Assembly: GCF_004365355.1 (NCBI RefSeq)
Contig: NZ_SODP01000004.1
Coordinates: 342,266 to 406,265, forward strand
DNA from: Kribbella pratensis
GTDB lineage: Bacteria > Actinomycetota > Actinomycetes > Propionibacteriales > Kribbellaceae
Reading direction: 5' to 3'
Length of the DNA: 64,000 bases
Part shown: piece by piece, positions 35,258 through 43,784 of the stretch
How positions within the stretch are numbered: position 1 is the stretch's first letter
Layout of the letters: every line of letters begins with the position of its first letter
The notes under the pieces: generated by a model
Databases searched by the model: none
What the model was told of the DNA's origin: nothing
Seen by the model: the letters and a program-made list of their open reading frames with translations, nothing else
Made by a program: the position numbers and the translations under genes

Positions 35258-36263
35258 CCACCCCGGCGTCGACGCCACCGAACGATCCCAGGATGCGCGT
35301 CATCTAACCGTCGAGAACCTCGACCTCGTCTGGTCGGGCCGGCACCCGGTGGTTCTCCCACTCTCGGGAGAACCGGAATGCCGGCTCGACGTGCACCCGC
35401 CCAACGGAACGATCACGCTGATCACCGCCTTCACACCGCCGGAACCCGACGTCGCCAAGTGGCGCAATATCACCTTCCAGCGAGTGATGTCCGACGAGCA
35501 GGAGCTCGCGGAGCTGAGAGTCGTGATCGCAGACAACCTGCACGGTGCGTACGGTCTGCTGACGAGTGTGGCCGACCAGTTGCAACTGCACCACGAGCCG
35601 CTCGCTTCCGCGGTGGCGATCTCGATCAAGAAGCACCGCGATCTGTTCGCGGGTCAGGCCGGTCTCACCACGGAGAAGGAATTGGGGCTCTTCGGCGAGC
35701 TGTTGGTGCTTGAGTATCTGATCGAGATGATCGGCGCCCGTCGCGCGATTGAGTCCTGGCAGGGTCCACGGTCGGAAGAGCACGACTTCGTCCTGCCGGG
35801 GATCCATCTTGAGGTCAAGACGACGTCAGGCGAGCACCGCAAGCACATGATGCACGGGTTCACACAGCTTGAGTCAGTACGGGGAATCCCGCTCAGCCTC
35901 GTCTCCATTCAGCTGACGCGGGCTAGCCATGACGGCGGTTTTAGTCTCGGTCAGATGGTTTCTCGCGTCCGGGCGAAAGCTGGCGGCTACCGCCCACCCG
36001 TCGACGCGAGCCTTGAGGCCGTGGGATGGGATGACGGCCACGCTGACCTGTACACCACGTTCTGGACTCGGCGGAACACGCCGCGCGCTTTCGACGTCGA
36101 CCAACGGTTCCCGGCCCTGACCTCGGCCCGCCTTGAGGCCGCGATCCCCAACTTCAAGGCGGTCGCCAATCTCGCCTACAGCGTCGACCTGACGCATTTC
36201 ACGTCCGACGTGCTGCCAGAGCCGCTGTTGGGTTTCGTCACCACTGATACGGAGCACTCATGA
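35250..36263 (+). CDS. PD-(D/E)XK nuclease-like protein, DUF4420 type (cassette gene 2)
   Basis: 337 residues. The active-site signature reads HDFVLPGIHLEVKTTSG, with Asp 179, Glu 188 and Lys 190 in the D-x(8)-E-x-K spacing of PD-(D/E)XK nucleases. FGELLVLEYLIEMIGARRAI forms the preceding helix with the expected Glu. It is the probable DNA-cutting subunit of the cassette. The GTG 35250 start lies inside the ATPase gene with GAGGAGG nine bases upstream, and its stop overlaps the Z1 gene as ATGA. Confidence 0.82.
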   Translation: MIDHPGVDATERSQDARHLTVENLDLVWSGRHPVVLPLSGEPECRLDVHPPNGTITLITAFTPPEPDVAKWRNITFQRVMSDEQELAELRVVIADNLHGAYGLLTSVADQLQLHHEPLASAVAISIKKHRDLFAGQAGLTTEKELGLFGELLVLEYLIEMIGARRAIESWQGPRSEEHDFVLPGIHLEVKTTSGEHRKHMMHGFTQLESVRGIPLSLVSIQLTRASHDGGFSLGQMVSRVRAKAGGYRPPVDASLEAVGWDDGHADLYTTFWTRRNTPRAFDVDQRFPALTSARLEAAIPNFKAVANLAYSVDLTHFTSDVLPEPLLGFVTTDTEHS

Positions 36264-39244
36264 CCATGCCAGAGGACTGGACGGTGCCGGCGTGGGCGAT
36301 GCCGTTGCGAAACCTGCTGCAAGGCTTTGCCGAGCAGGCGCCTCGACCGCTGCTTCCGGCGCTTGCCATGTTCGGCGGCGAGGTTTCCGAGGCCGAGCTG
36401 GTCGACTTCATCCAAAGCGCGCCGGTCAACGACAACGCATTCATCGCGCTCCGGCTAGCCTTCGCCAAGTGGGACGGCAGCGACGACATCGTGCTACACG
36501 ATCCACAAGGCGCCGAGACGGCGTCCGGAACGATCGCACGGCGACTTGCGGTAGTGGCAGCTCTCGGGCTGTCCGCCGACACCGAGGCGACGATCCGGGC
36601 GGTCATCCCCGTGCATCAGGAAACCACGATCGTCATCAGCCGAGAGTTCGAACCGTGGTACGAGGATGCGCGATCGCAGCGCAGCTCGCTCTATTGGGAC
36701 GATTACGAGAAGTACCTCGCCGAGGTCAAGAAGTGGCCCACGTCATCGATCACGACGCTCGACCGGAGCACCAACTCGGTGATCGAGCGGCTGAGTGACC
36801 CGACTCGCAGCGAGATCAAGCAGACCAAAGGCTTAGTTGTCGGCTACGTGCAGAGCGGAAAGACAGCGAACTTCACCGGCGTCATCGCAAAGGCCGTCGA
36901 CGCCGGCTACCGGCTGGTTGTCGTCATGACCGGCACAATCGAGATCCTCCGCTCCCAGACCCAACGTCGCATCGACATGGAGCTGATGGGCGTCGAAAAT
37001 GTCCTCGCCGGCCAGGATCCGTCAGACCCGGACGTAGCGAAGGGACTCGATTACCAGCAGGACGAAGACTGGTTGGCCAACAGGTTCGTCGAGCACAGTG
37101 AGCGTGCGCTCAACCAGCCCGGCGTGGCCCGCATTCGCCGCGTGACCACGCATCACAACGACTATAAGAGCCTGCCCCAGGGGATGTCGCAGCTTCGCTA
37201 CGAGCGGCACGACAAGACCAGACCCCTGAACGCGCCAGAGAACCTCCTCCACACCGACGCGTACGTAGTCATCGTGAAGAAGAACTCGGCACCGCTGAAG
37301 AAGCTGATCAGGGACCTGCAGCCCTTACAAGCCATGCTCAGCGAGCTTCCCGCTCTGATCATCGACGACGAGTCAGACCTCGCCTCGGTCAACACCAAGG
37401 ACCCGGCCAAGTCAAGCGACCGGACCACCATCAATCAGCTCATCACCAAGTTGATGGATATCGTCCCCCGAGCGCAGTACGTCGGGTACACGGCAACACC
37501 GTTCGCAAACGTGTTCATCGACCCCGACGATGAACGCAACCTGTTCCCGTCGGACTTCGTGCTCTCACTCCCGCGGCCCGCGGACTACATGGGGGTTCAG
37601 GAATTTCACGACGTGGACCCCGATTGGGAGAACGTGGAGAAGACCGTCGCGACCTCCAACGAGCTGGCGTACGCACGTGCTATCCAAGGGGATCCGCTCC
37701 GGGACTCTGAGCTCCGCAAGGAGGAGCTGCGCGAAGCTCTCGACTCCTGGGTGCTCAGCGGTGCCATCAAGAAGTACCGCGAGTCGGTGACCGGACGGAC
37801 GTACCGCCACCACACGATGCTCGTTCACGAGGAACTGACGAACAAGACACAGTCCGAGTCTGCTGTTGTCGTTCGTGCTCTGTGGAACACAGGGAGATTC
37901 ACCTCTGGAGAGGGCCTCAGGCGGCTGCGGAAACTCTTCGACAACGACCTTCTGCCGGTCATGAAAGCGCGCGCCAACGGTGAGCCGGTACCGGCCGACT
38001 TCGACGACGTGAAGCCGTTCGTAGCCAGAGCTCTGGCGGAGATGGACAGCGGCGGCTCGGATCCCGTGCTCGTTGTCAACTCCGACAAGGCGGTCCAAGA
38101 ACAGCAAGAGGCGCTCGACTTCGACGCTGGACGCGTCTGGCGAATCCTTATCGGCGGCGCGAAGCTCAGCCGGGGATTCACGGTCGAGGGACTCACAGTT
38201 TCGTTCTTCCGTCGCAAGGCCGGGCAGGCAGACACGCTCATGCAGGCCGGCCGATGGTTCGGTTTCCGCGAGGGCTACCGCGACCTCGTCCGGCTGTACA
38301 TCCGGCGCGACAAGGTCGTCGACCTCTACGAAGCATTCGAGGCTCTACTGCTCGACGAGGAGGCTTTCCGAGACGAGCTGGCGAAATACGAGGGATTCGA
38401 CGAGGACGGAAGACCGATCGTCGAACCGCGACAGATTCCACCGCTGGTTAGCCAGCATTTGCCGTGGCTAAAGCCGACCGCGCGAAACAAGATGTTCAAC
38501 GCCGTCGTGAAGTCACGGGCCTCAGTGGGGGCGTTCCACCAGCTGTCGTCAATCCCACCGCGGGGAGCCGACGAGAATGAGCAGAACCTAAGGGAGGTCA
38601 TCCTTCCGTTGCTGAAAAGGGCGACCAACGACGCGACCTTGCAGTATGAAGACGACGACAAGAAGATCAAGGACCAGGAAACGAAGGTCGGGCTCATCGA
38701 TGCAGCCGAGTTCCTCGCGTACTTCGACAAGCTGAAGTGGCACGAAGATTACGCGACTGTCATCGATCCCCTGAAGTCCTTCATCACCACTGCGACGGAG
38801 AAGCAGCGCATCAAAGATTGGGCAATCGTCTGGCCGCAGCGCAGAGGTCCCGGACGCGCGCTTGTCTTCGAAGAGTTGCAACAGCCAGCACCGATCTGGA
38901 AGCGCAAGCGCCGCGAGTCCCCCCGCATCGATTTTACCGGGGAGAACAAGCGCAACCTTCGAGCAGCGGAGGCTGTGCCGGCGGGACGGGAAACGCCCGT
39001 CCTAGGGGCTAGTCCCACCCGTGGAGTACTAGTCATCTCATTGGTCGCGGACCAAGCCGAGACGAGTGAGAGCGAGCCGGTCACCCCCAACAAGGTTGTC
39101 GGAATGATCTCTTTGCGGGTTCCCGACAGATCTGTTCGGAGCAAGCGCGACCATATCCAATACTCGGTCATCGTCGCGGACGCAGACGACGCAGCCATCG
39201 ACAAGTCGCTCCGACCGGACCATGAAGGTGGCCACGATGCATGA
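36260..39244 (+). CDS. Z1-domain ATPase/helicase-like protein (cassette gene 3)
   Basis: 994 residues. Walker A is GYVQSGKTANFTG near 194-206, Walker B LIIDDESDLAS near 366-376, then YVGYTATPFANVFIDP near 408 and the Z1 region GGAKLSRGFTVEGL near 630 with QAGRWFGFREGY near 662. Z1 proteins are superfamily-II-like translocases found with nucleases and MORC-like ATPases. It probably moves on or remodels DNA for the neighbouring nuclease. It starts within an ATGA overlap. Confidence 0.9.
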   Translation: MTMPEDWTVPAWAMPLRNLLQGFAEQAPRPLLPALAMFGGEVSEAELVDFIQSAPVNDNAFIALRLAFAKWDGSDDIVLHDPQGAETASGTIARRLAVVAALGLSADTEATIRAVIPVHQETTIVISREFEPWYEDARSQRSSLYWDDYEKYLAEVKKWPTSSITTLDRSTNSVIERLSDPTRSEIKQTKGLVVGYVQSGKTANFTGVIAKAVDAGYRLVVVMTGTIEILRSQTQRRIDMELMGVENVLAGQDPSDPDVAKGLDYQQDEDWLANRFVEHSERALNQPGVARIRRVTTHHNDYKSLPQGMSQLRYERHDKTRPLNAPENLLHTDAYVVIVKKNSAPLKKLIRDLQPLQAMLSELPALIIDDESDLASVNTKDPAKSSDRTTINQLITKLMDIVPRAQYVGYTATPFANVFIDPDDERNLFPSDFVLSLPRPADYMGVQEFHDVDPDWENVEKTVATSNELAYARAIQGDPLRDSELRKEELREALDSWVLSGAIKKYRESVTGRTYRHHTMLVHEELTNKTQSESAVVVRALWNTGRFTSGEGLRRLRKLFDNDLLPVMKARANGEPVPADFDDVKPFVARALAEMDSGGSDPVLVVNSDKAVQEQQEALDFDAGRVWRILIGGAKLSRGFTVEGLTVSFFRRKAGQADTLMQAGRWFGFREGYRDLVRLYIRRDKVVDLYEAFEALLLDEEAFRDELAKYEGFDEDGRPIVEPRQIPPLVSQHLPWLKPTARNKMFNAVVKSRASVGAFHQLSSIPPRGADENEQNLREVILPLLKRATNDATLQYEDDDKKIKDQETKVGLIDAAEFLAYFDKLKWHEDYATVIDPLKSFITTATEKQRIKDWAIVWPQRRGPGRALVFEELQQPAPIWKRKRRESPRIDFTGENKRNLRAAEAVPAGRETPVLGASPTRGVLVISLVADQAETSESEPVTPNKVVGMISLRVPDRSVRSKRDHIQYSVIVADADDAAIDKSLRPDHEGGHDA

Positions 39245-41357
39245 TGTCGACTTTGTCGACACGCACCCTCGAGTCTGGTCGGACGCCTTTCCCTGGCTGC
39301 GCGGCAGCCTGTCCGGCGACGACGAGCTTCGGTCGTGGCGCGACATGGCGATGGACGATGCAGCGGGGATGGATCGCCGACGAGTCTTGAGCTCTGTTGT
39401 GTCTCTCGCGATCAATCACTTGGAGAAGTGGCCTATCGGCGAGGTCTTCCCCGGAATGCCTCTGGAGATGCCGATCGATGACCTCGACCTGACCGTCCGG
39501 GCGTACAACGTCCTCCACCGCGAACGAAAGCTGACGACCAGCGACTTGGCAGACGTGCGCATTGAAGATCTCCTCGCCTGCCGCAATGCCGGGATCGGAA
39601 CTGTACGGGACATCCTCCGGAACCTGGCTGACCGATCGACTTCTTTGCCGCAGGCGTCGTTGGCTGATGACACCACCATGTTCGTGGAACCCGCATCGTC
39701 TGCTGCTTTGCTCGGTGGCCTCATCAACGACATCGAGGCCCTCGCCGAGTGGAACCTGCTGCTGGGGCAAGAGGACCGCGGACTCTTGGCACCGCTGGCG
39801 CTCGGAGCGCCAATGGAGATTGCCGCAGCTCGCGAGCGGATACTCGCATTGTCGGCGACCGCAGTCGCGCCGCCGTCGAGTGCCGACGTTGCCGAGGTGC
39901 TCGAGCAGGCGATTCTTGGCATGGACGAACGGTTCCGCGTCATCTTGGCCCGGCGCCTGTTCGCGTGGAAGCCCATGCGCCTGGAGCAGCTCGGGCAGGA
40001 GTTCGGTGTGACTCGGGAGCGAGTTCGCCAGCTGGAATCCAAGGCCCGGTCGAAGTTGTACGAGGTAGTCGCGGAGGGCACCCCGGCGGGGCAGGTGGCG
40101 GCCGTCGTCCGCAGTGAGGTCCGCGGCGTGCGGCCGTTACAAGAGCTGCTGACCGAGATCCCTGCGCTCGCGCGCACCGTCGAGAGCGTCGGCCAGCCGG
40201 CGTGGCGGGTCATCGACATTCTCGACGACTCCTACGAGATTGCCGATGGCTGGTGTGCAGAACCGAGCCTTGACGCCGCCAAGCGTGAGACGGCGATTTA
40301 CCTCGACGAGCTAGCCGACGAATTCGGCGTGGTCAGACTCGCCGACGTTGGCCTCGTCGGCTCCGGTGAGCCTGGCACTCTGCCTTGGCTTACCGAATGG
40401 CTACAACACCTCGGATGCGACGTGCGCGATGGCTTCGTACTGCTGCGCACGAGCTCAGTAGGTGATGTCGCGGCAGCCGCGCTGTCCATCGAGGGCGGAC
40501 CGCTGACCCTCGAGGTGCTCTTCGAGCGGGCCAACCGAGGATCGATCGGTAGCCTCCGTAACCAGCTCAACACTGATCCTCGTTTTCACAAGGTCGATGT
40601 CGAGCACTGGGCCTTGACCGCGTGGGGTATGGACGGCTACAGCAACATTCGGACGGAGATCGCCAAGCTCCTTGAGCAGGCGGGCGGAGAGCTGCCGCTG
40701 GCGACCATTGTTGAGTCGCTCGTCGAACGCTTCGGCGTTTCCCCGGCATCCGTCAACGTCTACGCGGGGAGCGCGCCATACGAAGTCCGCAATGGAATCG
40801 TGCGCTCTGAAGCGATCCGTACTGCCGGCGGAAAGAACCCGGCCAAGGTTCAGGGCTACTACCGCCGCGGCCAAGACTGGCTGCATCGAACGACTGTCAC
40901 ACGTGATCACCTGCGGGGAAGTGGGTGGGGAGCCTCGACCGCGATCGCGACCATCGTCGGACTGTCGCCTGGCGAGACGGCCGAGCTGCCGACTCGACTC
41001 GGACCTCAGAAGTTCTCGTGGAAGAACCACCAGCCGGCGTACGGCAGCATCAAACGGTTCCTCGAGGCGGACGACCTCGGCATTGGCGACGAGGTCTTCC
41101 TCGTCTTCCGCGGTGACGGGACCTTCGATGTGGAGAAGCTGGCCGAGCCCACCGAGGAGCCGCGACGGCAAGCACTCCGGCTGGTTGGCGCCGACATGAA
41201 CCTTGCGGGCCAAGAGGCGGTCGACGCGCTCGCCGCAGCGATCAAGTATCCCGCCGGAGACGATGTCGAGACCGTCGCAGCTGGTTATGCCGCCAGACGA
41301 GAGCAGCCGATCGCGGAGTTGCTGGGGCAATGCCAATCTGACTTCGGCGCGTCCTAG
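39237..41357 (+). CDS. Protein with sigma-region-4-like HTH and alpha-CTD-like segment (cassette gene 4)
   Basis: 706 residues. A segment near 97-128 (LTTSDLADVRIEDLLACRNAG) resembles the helix-hairpin-helix end of the RNA polymerase alpha C-terminal domain. A segment near 248-275 (LEQLGQEFGVTRERVRQLES) is a clear sigma-70 region-4 helix-turn-helix. The remaining 420 residues are unfamiliar, with repeated winged-helix-like stretches and a C-terminal part near 555-660. It lacks region 2, so it is not a complete sigma factor. It probably gives the cassette DNA binding or transcription sensing. ATG 39237 has AAGGTGG about six bases upstream; ATG 39222 is possible. Confidence 0.75.
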   Translation: MHDVDFVDTHPRVWSDAFPWLRGSLSGDDELRSWRDMAMDDAAGMDRRRVLSSVVSLAINHLEKWPIGEVFPGMPLEMPIDDLDLTVRAYNVLHRERKLTTSDLADVRIEDLLACRNAGIGTVRDILRNLADRSTSLPQASLADDTTMFVEPASSAALLGGLINDIEALAEWNLLLGQEDRGLLAPLALGAPMEIAAARERILALSATAVAPPSSADVAEVLEQAILGMDERFRVILARRLFAWKPMRLEQLGQEFGVTRERVRQLESKARSKLYEVVAEGTPAGQVAAVVRSEVRGVRPLQELLTEIPALARTVESVGQPAWRVIDILDDSYEIADGWCAEPSLDAAKRETAIYLDELADEFGVVRLADVGLVGSGEPGTLPWLTEWLQHLGCDVRDGFVLLRTSSVGDVAAAALSIEGGPLTLEVLFERANRGSIGSLRNQLNTDPRFHKVDVEHWALTAWGMDGYSNIRTEIAKLLEQAGGELPLATIVESLVERFGVSPASVNVYAGSAPYEVRNGIVRSEAIRTAGGKNPAKVQGYYRRGQDWLHRTTVTRDHLRGSGWGASTAIATIVGLSPGETAELPTRLGPQKFSWKNHQPAYGSIKRFLEADDLGIGDEVFLVFRGDGTFDVEKLAEPTEEPRRQALRLVGADMNLAGQEAVDALAAAIKYPAGDDVETVAAGYAARREQPIAELLGQCQSDFGAS

Positions 41358-41389
41358 AGATAGGGCGCTGACCCGGGGAGAGTGGAGTG

Positions 41390-41411
41390 CTCGCGGAGCA
41401 GCCGCCGCGAG
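41390..41411. terminator. Hairpin between convergent genes
   Basis: CTCGCGG-agcagccg-CCGCGAG, a perfect 7-bp stem 33 bases after the cassette's last stop and 49 bases before the end of the convergent oxidoreductase gene. There is no T-run. Confidence 0.45.
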
Positions 41412-41459
41412 GAGCGGCGTGACGATCGTAGCGGCGGTCGCCCCGCGAACGAAGGTCGG

Positions 41460-42656
41460 CTACACAGGCGCGTCGCCGTGGTCGGGGATTTCCAGTTGTA
41501 CGCCGCCCTGGAGCGCGGACTGGTGGGCGATGATGCCGGGGAGGGTGTAGCGGGCGGAGATCCAGGCGTTGATCGGCGGGAGGGTCTTGTCGGCTACCGC
41601 GCGGACGAAGTCGTCCGCGAGGAAGTGGTGGGAGCCCTCGTGGCCGTTGTGCAGGCCGGCGAACTCCTTCGGCAGGCGGCTGCGGTCGTGCACCGGCGAG
41701 AGGCCGGAGCGGAACGCGTCGCGCAGCGCGGGGTCGACGTTCGCCAGGTCGGCGTCGTCGAGTGAGCTGCTCGGCTTGGTCTCCATCAGGTGGGAGACAT
41801 CCTCGACGCCTTCCTTGTTCTGCCACAGTGTCGTGGTGGCGAGCTGCTCGAAGCTGCCCTCGGTGCCGAACACGCGCAGCCGCGACTCGCGGATGTGCGA
41901 CGGGTACCCGACGCGGCGCATCTCGTTCGTCCGCATGATGCCGCCGTCGGCGAGCTTGAAGAGCGCGGTCGCGTTCGAGAAGTCGTTGTTGAACTGGCTG
42001 ACGTCCTTGTCGAAGACGCCGTCGCCGCGGTCGTCCTCGACCCCGATCGCCGACACGTGCGTGGCGTGCTGACCGGTCACCGAGAGAACGTTGCCGACGG
42101 CATGCGTCGGGTAGAGCAGCGGCGGGAACGACGCGGTCTTCTTCCAGTCGTCGCCGCCGGAGTACTGGTACGCCGCGTAGAAGCCGAGGTCCATGTCGTG
42201 GACGTAGTCACCCTCGGAGTAGAACACCCGGCCGAACGCACCCTCGGCGAGCTTCTGCCGGCAGTACACCGACGACGGGTAGTAGAAGCTGGTCTCGCCC
42301 ATCATGTACGTCAGGCCGGTCTCCTTGACCAGCTCGATGATGCGCGCGATCTGGTCCGCCTCGATCGCCATCGGGACCGTCGAGTACACGTGCTTGCCGG
42401 CCTCGAGCGCCTTGATCGCCATCTCCCCGTGCAGCCACCGCTGCGTGAAGATCGCGACCGCGTCCAGGTCCGACTCGAGCATCTCCTCGAACGACGCGTG
42501 CGTGACTGCGATGCCCTGCTTGGCGGCCATCTCCGCGGTCCGCTCCGGGATCACGTCGGTCAGCCGCACCTCGGACACATCCGGGTGCGCGGACCACAGC
42601 CGCAGGAACGAAGGAGCAAACTGTCCGGCGCCAACCACGCCGATGCTGATTCCCAT
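41460..42656 (-). CDS. Gfo/Idh/MocA-family oxidoreductase
   Basis: 398 residues. The Rossmann fingerprint ISIGVVGAGQFAPSFLRLW is at the N-terminus, followed by LDAVAIFTQRWLHGEMAIKALEAGKHVY and a C-terminal substrate domain. The usual EKP motif reads STVPMA, so the nucleotide/substrate Lys is replaced, which may change catalysis. Relatives oxidise sugars, inositols or their derivatives. ATG 42656 begins MGISIGVV. A perfect inverted repeat lies 25 bases upstream. Confidence 0.85.
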   Translation of the reverse strand: MGISIGVVGAGQFAPSFLRLWSAHPDVSEVRLTDVIPERTAEMAAKQGIAVTHASFEEMLESDLDAVAIFTQRWLHGEMAIKALEAGKHVYSTVPMAIEADQIARIIELVKETGLTYMMGETSFYYPSSVYCRQKLAEGAFGRVFYSEGDYVHDMDLGFYAAYQYSGGDDWKKTASFPPLLYPTHAVGNVLSVTGQHATHVSAIGVEDDRGDGVFDKDVSQFNNDFSNATALFKLADGGIMRTNEMRRVGYPSHIRESRLRVFGTEGSFEQLATTTLWQNKEGVEDVSHLMETKPSSSLDDADLANVDPALRDAFRSGLSPVHDRSRLPKEFAGLHNGHEGSHHFLADDFVRAVADKTLPPINAWISARYTLPGIIAHQSALQGGVQLEIPDHGDAPV

Positions 42657-42680
42657 GCACGCTAGGCAATCACACATTTA

Positions 42681-42697
42681 TGTTCTACGGAAGAACA
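42681..42697. promoter_or_regulatory. Operator-like inverted repeat
   Basis: TGTTCT-acgga-AGAACA, perfect 6-bp arms in an AT-rich island 25 bases upstream of the oxidoreductase start. No regulator gene is adjacent. Confidence 0.55.
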
Positions 42698-42704
42698 AAT
42701 TCAC

Positions 42705-42922
42705 ACGTTGGAACATGTGCCCCCAGCCGACCGCCGCCTCCGGCGGCACGAGGAGCCACGTTGGAACCTGTGCCCCAAACCCACGCCACCTCCGGCGGCG
42801 GCACGAGGAGCCGCGCTGGAACCTGCGCCCCAAACCCACGCCACCTCCCGCGGCGGCACGAGGAGCCGCGTTGGAGCGTGTGGGAGTCCGAGTCCACCGC
42901 CTCCAGCGGCGGGCTGGACGGG
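42705..42922. repeat. 55-bp tandem repeat, about 3.5-4 copies
   Basis: Units start at 42705, 42758, 42813 and 42868 (53, 55, 55 and a degenerate last copy). Each begins acgttgg/gcgttgg-like and ends with ggcacgaggagcc. The units touch with no spacers, so this is not CRISPR. No gene is visible in 42657-43069. Confidence 0.85.
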
Positions 42923-43069
42923 CGGTGGTGGACCGCCTGGTCTCCTGCGGACCGATTGGACTTTGGGCGCCCACCAACCATTTTCGTCGCGGCGAAACGG
43001 TTGATGGGTGCTCAAAGTGCCGTCCGGACGCGCGGGGTGGGCCGGTGTGGGCGGTGTGGGGGTGGGCGG

Positions 43070-43753
43070 TCAGTGGGGGTGGGGTGAGGTGAGGAGGTGG
43101 GGGTTGTCTGTGGTGATGCCATCGACGCCGAGAGCTACGGCTGTGGCGAGGGTTTCGGGGTCGGGGACCGGCCAGGCGGTGGCGGACAGGCCGGCGGCGT
43201 GGAGTTCGCTGACGGCGGCGGGGGTGAGGCCGGTGATGCCGCAGAGCGCCCAGGTGGCGTGGGCGGCTCGGGTGCGGGTGATTACGTCGGGGATGTCCGG
43301 AGTACGGCCGAAGATGTGGCCGGTGGTCACGTCGGGGAAGGCCTCGCGGATCGCCAGCAGGATCTCGGGGTGGAAGGACGTGACCAGCGTCCGGGCGGCG
43401 AGTGCCCGGTCCGACTTCAGGGATTGGGCGAGCAGCGGTACGGCGGACTCGGCCTTGATCTCCGCCTGGATGCGGACGTCGACGGCAGCGACCGTCTCGG
43501 CCCAGGTCGGGACCTGCTCGCCGAGGCCCGCATCCAGTGCCCGGAGCTGCGCAAGCGTCAACGAGGCGACCTCGCCCGACCCGGAGGTGGTCCGGTCGAC
43601 GGTGGCGTCGTGCATGATCACGAGCTCCCCGTCGGCACTCACCCGCAGGTCGAGCTCGATCTCGTCGCAGCCGTCCGCGACCGCCCGGCGGAACGAACGC
43701 AGCGTGTTCTCCGGCTCCGTCCCCAGCGCACCGCGATGCCCGGTGATGATCAC
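43070..43753 (-). CDS. Glycerophosphodiester phosphodiesterase
   Basis: 227 residues. The GDPD fingerprints are present: ITGHRGALGTEPENTLRSF near residue 4, ADGCDEIELDLRVSADGELV and MHDATVDRTTSG, supplying the metal-binding Glu/Asp and catalytic His residues. It cleaves glycerophosphodiesters to glycerol-3-phosphate and an alcohol. There is no signal peptide, so it acts inside the cell on imported substrate. The GTG 43753 start follows GAGGGA, and it lies 31 bases behind the ABC binding-protein gene as the last gene of that operon. Confidence 0.9.
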   Translation of the reverse strand: MIITGHRGALGTEPENTLRSFRRAVADGCDEIELDLRVSADGELVIMHDATVDRTTSGSGEVASLTLAQLRALDAGLGEQVPTWAETVAAVDVRIQAEIKAESAVPLLAQSLKSDRALAARTLVTSFHPEILLAIREAFPDVTTGHIFGRTPDIPDVITRTRAAHATWALCGITGLTPAAVSELHAAGLSATAWPVPDPETLATAVALGVDGITTDNPHLLTSPHPH

Positions 43754-43784
43754 GACAGCAGTCCCTCGTCCGACCCGGTGATGA

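Noticed and set aside
33758-41357. Complete restriction-modification system
   Set aside because: No methyltransferase motif was found in or beside the four genes, so I call it defence-like only.
42705-42922. Possible CRISPR array
   Set aside because: The units touch each other with no unique spacers and drift gradually; no cas genes are nearby.
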